A stretch of DNA of 11,169 nucleotides from Parvularcula sp039198765 (GTDB taxonomy: Bacteria; Pseudomonadota; Alphaproteobacteria; Caulobacterales; Parvularculaceae): positions 1 through 11,169 of the forward strand of contig JBCCTF010000127.1 in assembly GCA_039198765.1 (NCBI GenBank), read 5' to 3'. A program made the position numbers and the translations under genes. The notes below the pieces were generated by a model. That model was given only the letters and a program-made list of their open reading frames with translations. It made no database searches and was not told the DNA's origin. Shown piece by piece: positions 7,564 through 11,169 of the stretch. Each line of letters starts with the position of its first letter. The stretch's first letter is position 1.

Positions 7564-8571
7564 TTAGGAGCCCGGACGCAGGTTGTCTGGGATGGCGACG
7601 CCTGCTTCATCGTAGAAGCGGATCGCGCCCGGATGGAGAGGTGCGCCGAGTGACACGAACGCGTTGTCCAACGTCAGCGGTTCAAGGCCAGAGTTCACCG
7701 AGTGGGCGTCTTCGAGGTTGTCGAACATCGCTTTCGTCAGATCGTAGGCCGTCTGGTCGTCCATGTCCTTGTGGACACTCAAGAACATCACGTAGGCCGA
7801 CGCCAGAAGATCGGTGTCGTTGTTGGACTGATTGGCATAGGTGCCCGCGGGCAAGATGTCTGCCGCATAGCCGGGCGTGCTCAGATACGTGTCCCATGCT
7901 GGCGTGCCAATCACGCTTTCCGGGATGCCCAGGATGCGGAAAGGTTTGGCTGAGCCAAACTGATCAACTGCCGCGGATCCCATAGTCCCCGACCGCATGA
8001 ACACGTCGAATTTGCCATCTTCGAAGGCTTGGTTGGCTGCGCCCCAGGCCAGGCGGATTGCCTCGTAATCCTCGTTGGCCTTCATGCCCGTGATGGTCTC
8101 GATAAGCGCACTGGTTTGCGCGCTGAAGGAGCCGGCGGGCGGCCCGATGAACACACGCTTTCCGCGCAGGTCTTCCCAGGTTTCGATCCCGCTATCGGCG
8201 TATGTGATCGCATGCACATGCCCGCCCGCGAAGGCAAAGAGGGACCGAATGTTGGCGGAGGCATCAATGGCTTCCTGGCCGAGATCCTTGTAGGGGCCCT
8301 TGCCGACCTTCATCCGGGCAAAGGCGCCTGCGGGCGTGCTGGCCATGTCAATCGCCCCGGTCGCGACCTTGAGCGCCGCCCGCGTCAGGGTTTGGTCCAC
8401 GTTCACGCGGACTTCGTGACTATCAGCCGTGTACTTGGACAGAAGCTGCGGGACCAAAGCGCTCAGGCCAGCGGCGGATCCGCCTTCAGCCTTCAGCGTT
8501 TCAGCCGTTGCCGGAAATGCTGACGCGAGAGCAAAGAGCCCTCCTGCCAGCGCGATGCGCAGATGTTTCAT
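7564..8571 (-). CDS. TAXI-family TRAP transporter solute-binding protein
   Basis: Periplasmic receptor of 335 residues that captures the substrate and hands it to the TRAP permease. Seen: a signal peptide with basic start MKHLR, hydrophobic core IALAGGLFALASAF, and probable cleavage after ATA at residue 23. The mature protein starts ETLKAEGGSAAG, with a first lobe through about 120 and the family-typical WEDLRGKRVFIGPPAGS (132-148), then TSALIETITG and GKFDVFMRSG in the second lobe. Known: TAXI proteins bind small organic acids such as glutamate, and few ligands are established. ATG 8571 is chosen because GGGAGG lies 5 bases upstream and the signal peptide begins there; an in-frame start at 8637 would bury it. 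It is the first gene of the operon, divergent from the LysR gene. The ligand cannot be read from sequence; a sulfate-ester anion is inferred from the adjacent sulfatase. Confidence 0.94.
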   Translation of the reverse strand: MKHLRIALAGGLFALASAFPATAETLKAEGGSAAGLSALVPQLLSKYTADSHEVRVNVDQTLTRAALKVATGAIDMASTPAGAFARMKVGKGPYKDLGQEAIDASANIRSLFAFAGGHVHAITYADSGIETWEDLRGKRVFIGPPAGSFSAQTSALIETITGMKANEDYEAIRLAWGAANQAFEDGKFDVFMRSGTMGSAAVDQFGSAKPFRILGIPESVIGTPAWDTYLSTPGYAADILPAGTYANQSNNDTDLLASAYVMFLSVHKDMDDQTAYDLTKAMFDNLEDAHSVNSGLEPLTLDNAFVSLGAPLHPGAIRFYDEAGVAIPDNLRPGS

Positions 8572-8679
8572 GTGATCCTCCCTAGATCGGCACGTTTTCG
8601 ACAACACTGCCTCACCTTGGATGTATGTGTAAAACAAGATTTATGGACTTTCCCATGCGTATTCGCATAGCTAAATGCC
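8572..8679. promoter_or_regulatory. Divergent intergenic control region with inverted repeat ATGCG-TATT-CGCAT
   Basis: This 108-bp region lies between the operon's first gene (minus) and the LysR gene (plus), and must hold both promoters unless lysR is read from elsewhere. An inverted repeat with perfect 5-bp arms lies at 8655-8668, only 11 bp before the lysR ATG, where a LysR protein could repress its own gene and activate the operon. It does not match the strict T-N11-A consensus. The binding-protein side has a strong ribosome binding site (GGGAGG, 8577-8582 region). No convincing -35/-10 pair was found on either strand. That this is the control region is likely; the operator assignment is tentative. 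Confidence 0.45.
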
Positions 8680-9588
8680 ATGCTAGATCCCAAACATCTC
8701 TACTGGCTGGCCGAAATCGTGGACCTCGGCTCGTTCAGTCAGGCGGCGGCGAAGCTAAACGTCACCCAGCCGACGCTCAGCAGGGCGGTGCAGGTCATAG
8801 AAGATCAGGTCGGCAGCCCTGTTGTGGAAAGGGAGCGTCACGGGGTGCGCCCGACGCGCATAGGTCAGCGTCTGGCGGAGACTGGCCGCAGCATTGCTGG
8901 CAGCCGGATCCAGGCCGAGAACGCCGTCGATCTGTGGCGCGGCGGGCAGGATCGGGAGCTTCGTGTCGGCGTTGGTCCCATGCTGGCCGCGTCGATTATG
9001 GGCGCGTTCTTCTCTGAACTGCTTGAGGCAAAGACGAAGTACGCTGTCAGGGTTGTCTCGGCGACGGCTTCCCGGCTGATAGAGCGTCTGAATGAAGGTG
9101 AGTTGGACATTGTTCTGGCCCCAGAGCAGATCAATCTGCTCCAAGACGATTTGTACCAGCACAAGCTATTCGAGGACAGATTGGCCGTTTTTGCGGGCCC
9201 AAAGAACCAGTTCTACAAGAGGGCAGAACCCATAGAGGCTGAGGAATTGGCCGACGAAAGATGGATTGCCATCGGTGCATTATCCGGGATTTTCGGCTCT
9301 CAGAAGGAAGTGTTCTCGAGCATGGGAATGAAACGAGCATCTGCGTCCATCAACTTCACGGGCGACGTCTTGATGGCCGCAGAGATGCTCTTGAAGACAG
9401 ATGTGCTCTGCATCATGCCCGCGAGACTTGGCAATTGGTCAGGGGTTCTGCGGGGCACCAAAGTGCTTCCACTCACCGTCACGCTCCCCAGTCGGGATGT
9501 CGTGCTCTGGTGCCGCCGAACGGAACGTCATCGACCGGATGTGTTGGACTTCCTGAAGCGCCTTGAAAGCAGGAATTGGGTTCGTTGA
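8680..9588 (+). CDS. LysR-type transcriptional regulator
   Basis: DNA-binding regulator of 302 residues, the usual LysR length. Seen: an N-terminal winged helix-turn-helix with GSFSQAAAKLNVTQPTLSRAV (residues 18-38, helix-turn-helix core), then IEDQVGSPVVERERHGVRPTRIG, followed by a linker helix and a periplasmic-binding-protein-like effector domain from about residue 92 (LRVGVGPMLAAS). Known: LysR proteins are tetramers that usually control a divergently transcribed operon in response to a pathway metabolite. ATG 8680 is the only near start, because an in-frame TAG lies just upstream (8668-8670). No purine-rich ribosome binding site precedes it, so initiation may be weak or leaderless. The gene uses AGG, AGA, ATA and CTA codons several times, unlike fadE next door. 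The effector is unknown, presumably the transported compound or a breakdown product. Confidence 0.93.
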   Translation: MLDPKHLYWLAEIVDLGSFSQAAAKLNVTQPTLSRAVQVIEDQVGSPVVERERHGVRPTRIGQRLAETGRSIAGSRIQAENAVDLWRGGQDRELRVGVGPMLAASIMGAFFSELLEAKTKYAVRVVSATASRLIERLNEGELDIVLAPEQINLLQDDLYQHKLFEDRLAVFAGPKNQFYKRAEPIEAEELADERWIAIGALSGIFGSQKEVFSSMGMKRASASINFTGDVLMAAEMLLKTDVLCIMPARLGNWSGVLRGTKVLPLTVTLPSRDVVLWCRRTERHRPDVLDFLKRLESRNWVR

Positions 9589-9805
9589 GCTCTGTCTCTA
9601 GGCTGGCAAGCAAACCGCAAGGTTTCTCAGAAGACCCATGCTGTTGTCGCGCGCGGAACCCGACAGGATTGAGGTTCCAAGAGCTTCAGCAAGACCCGCA
9701 TTGGATTGGGGCAAGGCTGCCTGTAGGCGAATCTCGCCAACCCCACCACTTCACCAGTCGTTGGACTCTGGCCCGCCAGTCGCGATCAGGCGCGGTCATA
9801 GTCCA

Positions 9806-9833
9806 TTGTCGTGGCGTCACGGGGTTACATGAT
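9806..9833 (+). promoter_or_regulatory. Possible sigma70-type promoter for fadE
   Basis: TTGTCG (9806-9811) and CATGAT (9828-9833) match the -35 and -10 consensus at four of six positions each, with a 16-base spacer. This would start transcription about 80 bases before the fadE ATG, just upstream of the palindrome at 9859-9868. Such weak matches arise by chance in DNA of this kind, so this is only a candidate. Confidence 0.25.
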
Positions 9834-9858
9834 GGCGAAGTTTCGCAACGTCAGGCTT

Positions 9859-9868
9859 ACGTGCACGT
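9859..9868. promoter_or_regulatory. Palindrome ACGTGCACGT upstream of fadE, possible operator
   Basis: A perfect 10-bp palindrome lies 52 bp before the fadE ATG, with flanks (TT on the left, CAA on the right) that partly extend the symmetry. Known: fatty-acid oxidation genes are often repressed by TetR- or GntR-family acyl-CoA-responsive regulators that bind palindromes between promoter and gene. The position fits such an operator, but no regulator gene is adjacent and the site matches no consensus I can name. Confidence 0.3.
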
Positions 9869-9920
9869 CAATCTGGCGTAGGCTCCATGGTGTCCGCAAC
9901 TCCGACGGGAGGAGAACACC

Positions 9921-11169
9921 ATGACCATCATCCTTTTCATTCTTGCCAGCCTCGGTCTTCTTGGCGCGCTCGCCATGTTTCGCGCGCCGCTGATCGCGTG
10001 GGCGGGCGGTGCGGCTGTGATCGCGCTGGCCGCGTTTGGCTTTGCGCCGCAGGCCGGATTTGGCACCTTCCTCGCGTTTCTGCCGGCGCTCGTGCTTGCG
10101 GCGCTCTCCGTGCCGGCTGTGCGCCTCGCGGTGCTCACGAAGCCCGTCTTTGGTGTGGTCAAAAGCATCCTGCCGCCCGTCTCCTCGACCGAGAAAGAGG
10201 CGCTTGATGCGGGCACCGTCGGTTGGGACGCCGAGCTTTTCAGCGGCCAGCCGGACTGGTCAAAGCTCCGCGCCATTGCCGCCCCCGAGATGACCGCGGA
10301 AGAGGAGGCGTTTTTCAACGGCCCCACCGAAGAGCTCTGCCAGATGGTGAGCGACTGGGACGTGCGCCACACGCATCACGACATCCCCCAGCACGTGTGG
10401 GATTTCATCGCCGATCACGGGTTCTTCGGGATGCTGATCTCCAAGGAGCATGGCGGGCTCGGGTTCTCCGCGCAGGCGCAGTCTCTCATTCTGGGCAAGA
10501 TCTCGTCCCGTTGTCCGGATGTGGCGACGGTTGTTGCTGTGCCGAACTCGCTTGGGCCGGGTGAGCTCATTGAGCAGTACGGCACCGACGCGCAAAAGGA
10601 GCATTACCTGCCGCGTCTCGCGAAGGGGCAAGAGGTGCCGTGCTTTGCGCTGACGGGCCCCACATCCGGCTCGGACGCGGCCAACATGCGCGACGTGGGC
10701 TACGTGACGAAGGGCATGCATAACGGCGAAGAGGTCGTGGGGATCCGTGTCAGCTGGGACAAGCGCTATATCACGCTCGCGCCCAAGGCGACGCTGCTGG
10801 GCCTCGCGTTCCGACTATTTGATCCCGAAAATCTCATTGGCAATCAGGAAGACATCGGTATCACGCTGGCGATGATCCCGACGGACCATGACGGCGTGAA
10901 TATCGGCCGCCGGCACCTGCCCTCGGGCGCCGCGTTCCCGAACGGCCCGAACTGGGGCAAGGACGTCTTCATTCCCATGGAATACGTCATCGGCGGACAG
11001 GACCGCGTGGGTCAGGGCTGGCGCATGTTGATGAACTGTCTCTCCGTGGGTCGCGCGATCTCGCTGCCTGCCTCGGCCACATCTGGCACTAAGGGGATGC
11101 TGCGTGCCACGACAGCCTACACCCGCATCCGCAAGCAGTTCGGCATGCCCATCGGCAAGATGGAGGGCA
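9921..11169 (+). CDS. fadE: Acyl-CoA dehydrogenase FadE, membrane-anchored (3' part outside window)
   Basis: Catalyses the first step of fatty-acid beta-oxidation, an FAD-dependent conversion of acyl-CoA to trans-2-enoyl-CoA. Seen: 416 codons, open at the window end; E. coli FadE is about 814 residues, so roughly half is missing. The N-terminus has hydrophobic segments near 3-20, 23-42 and 47-68, as in FadE proteins and unlike short soluble acyl-CoA dehydrogenases. The dehydrogenase core follows: SKEHGGLGFSAQAQS (174-188); the flavin/substrate loop FALTGPTSGSDA (242-253); and YTRIRKQFGMPIGKMEG (400-416), typical of the start of the C-terminal helical domain. The catalytic glutamate is expected beyond the window. 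Start ATG 9921 is supported by GGGAGGAG (9907-9914) six bases upstream. The gene is very rich in GCG and CTC codons and I saw no AGA, AGG or ATA. It is probably a core gene unrelated in function to the operon at left. Confidence 0.93.
   Translation, partial: MTIILFILASLGLLGALAMFRAPLIAWAGGAAVIALAAFGFAPQAGFGTFLAFLPALVLAALSVPAVRLAVLTKPVFGVVKSILPPVSSTEKEALDAGTVGWDAELFSGQPDWSKLRAIAAPEMTAEEEAFFNGPTEELCQMVSDWDVRHTHHDIPQHVWDFIADHGFFGMLISKEHGGLGFSAQAQSLILGKISSRCPDVATVVAVPNSLGPGELIEQYGTDAQKEHYLPRLAKGQEVPCFALTGPTSGSDAANMRDVGYVTKGMHNGEEVVGIRVSWDKRYITLAPKATLLGLAFRLFDPENLIGNQEDIGITLAMIPTDHDGVNIGRRHLPSGAAFPNGPNWGKDVFIPMEYVIGGQDRVGQGWRMLMNCLSVGRAISLPASATSGTKGMLRATTAYTRIRKQFGMPIGKMEG

Larger units (their letters stand above)
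9589..9920. other. 332-bp intergenic region without a convincing gene; small inverted repeats
   Basis: No recognisable protein, tRNA or mobile element was seen on either strand. Three short perfect inverted repeats are present: AAACC-GCAA-GGTTT (9612-9625), 23 bases after the lysR stop with a GNRA-type loop but no U-tract; GGCGA-ATC-TCGCC (9726-9738); and GCGAA-GT-TTCGC (9835-9846). A 10-bp palindrome, ACGTGCACGT, lies at 9859-9868. Open frames here look random in composition. The stretch separates the LysR/catabolic module from fadE. Confidence 0.5.

Noticed and set aside
8572..8637. Upstream in-frame start for the TAXI binding protein (MFYTYIQG...)
   Set aside because: It would place 22 residues before a clear signal peptide, and the strong ribosome binding site serves the ATG at 8571.
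8582..8689. Direct repeat CTAGATC at 8582-8588 and 8683-8689
   Set aside because: Only seven bases, and one copy lies inside the lysR coding sequence; likely chance.
9612..9625. Hairpin AAACC-GCAA-GGTTT as the lysR terminator
   Set aside because: The stem is only 5 bp with three A-T pairs and no T-run follows, so a terminator call is not supported.
9576..9881. Plus-strand open frame of 101 codons in the lysR-fadE gap
   Set aside because: It overlaps the lysR end, has no ribosome binding site and shows a composition unlike a real protein.
10260..10721. Minus-strand open frame of 153 codons inside fadE
   Set aside because: A shadow of the high-GC fadE frame, with Arg/His-rich sequence and no domain.

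Overview
The window is GC-rich, densely packed bacterial DNA. Its gene content (a TAXI-type TRAP uptake system, a catabolic operon with a divergent LysR regulator, and a membrane-anchored FadE-type acyl-CoA dehydrogenase) suggests an alphaproteobacterium, perhaps of the Rhodobacterales/Roseobacter group. That placement is inferred from gene types, not from a marker gene. No rRNA, tRNA, CRISPR array, transposase or insertion sequence was seen.

Layout. Positions 1-8571 hold one tightly packed minus-strand operon. In transcription order it encodes a periplasmic TAXI solute-binding protein (8571-7564), a fused DctQM-type TRAP permease (7491-5563), a cytoplasmic sulfatase/alkaline-phosphatase superfamily hydrolase (5566-3998), an NAD(P)-dependent aldehyde dehydrogenase (3998-2541), an alpha/beta hydrolase interrupted by a one-base frameshift (2528-1658), and a thiamine-diphosphate (ThDP) enzyme resembling benzoylformate decarboxylase (1647 to beyond the window start). 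Permease and sulfatase overlap by 4 bp, sulfatase and aldehyde dehydrogenase by 1 bp, and the next two junctions are gaps of 12 and 10 bp. The only larger internal gap (72 bp, after the binding-protein gene) carries a strong GC hairpin. A 108-bp divergent intergenic region separates the operon from a plus-strand LysR-type regulator (8680-9588). After a 332-bp stretch with no convincing gene comes fadE (from 9921, plus strand), cut off by the window end.

How the genes may work together (inference). The binding protein and permease would import a small organic anion. The sulfatase has no signal peptide, so it would cleave a sulfate (or phosphate/phosphonate) ester after uptake. The ThDP enzyme could decarboxylate a 2-oxo acid to an aldehyde, and the aldehyde dehydrogenase, which resembles salicylaldehyde/vanillin dehydrogenases, would oxidise it to an acid. 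The alpha/beta hydrolase would open an ester, lactone or similar bond. An aromatic organosulfate is a reasonable first guess at the substrate, but nothing in the sequence fixes it. The divergent LysR protein is the obvious candidate regulator. Codon use differs sharply between lysR and fadE, which suggests that the operon plus regulator is an accessory module beside a core fatty-acid oxidation gene.
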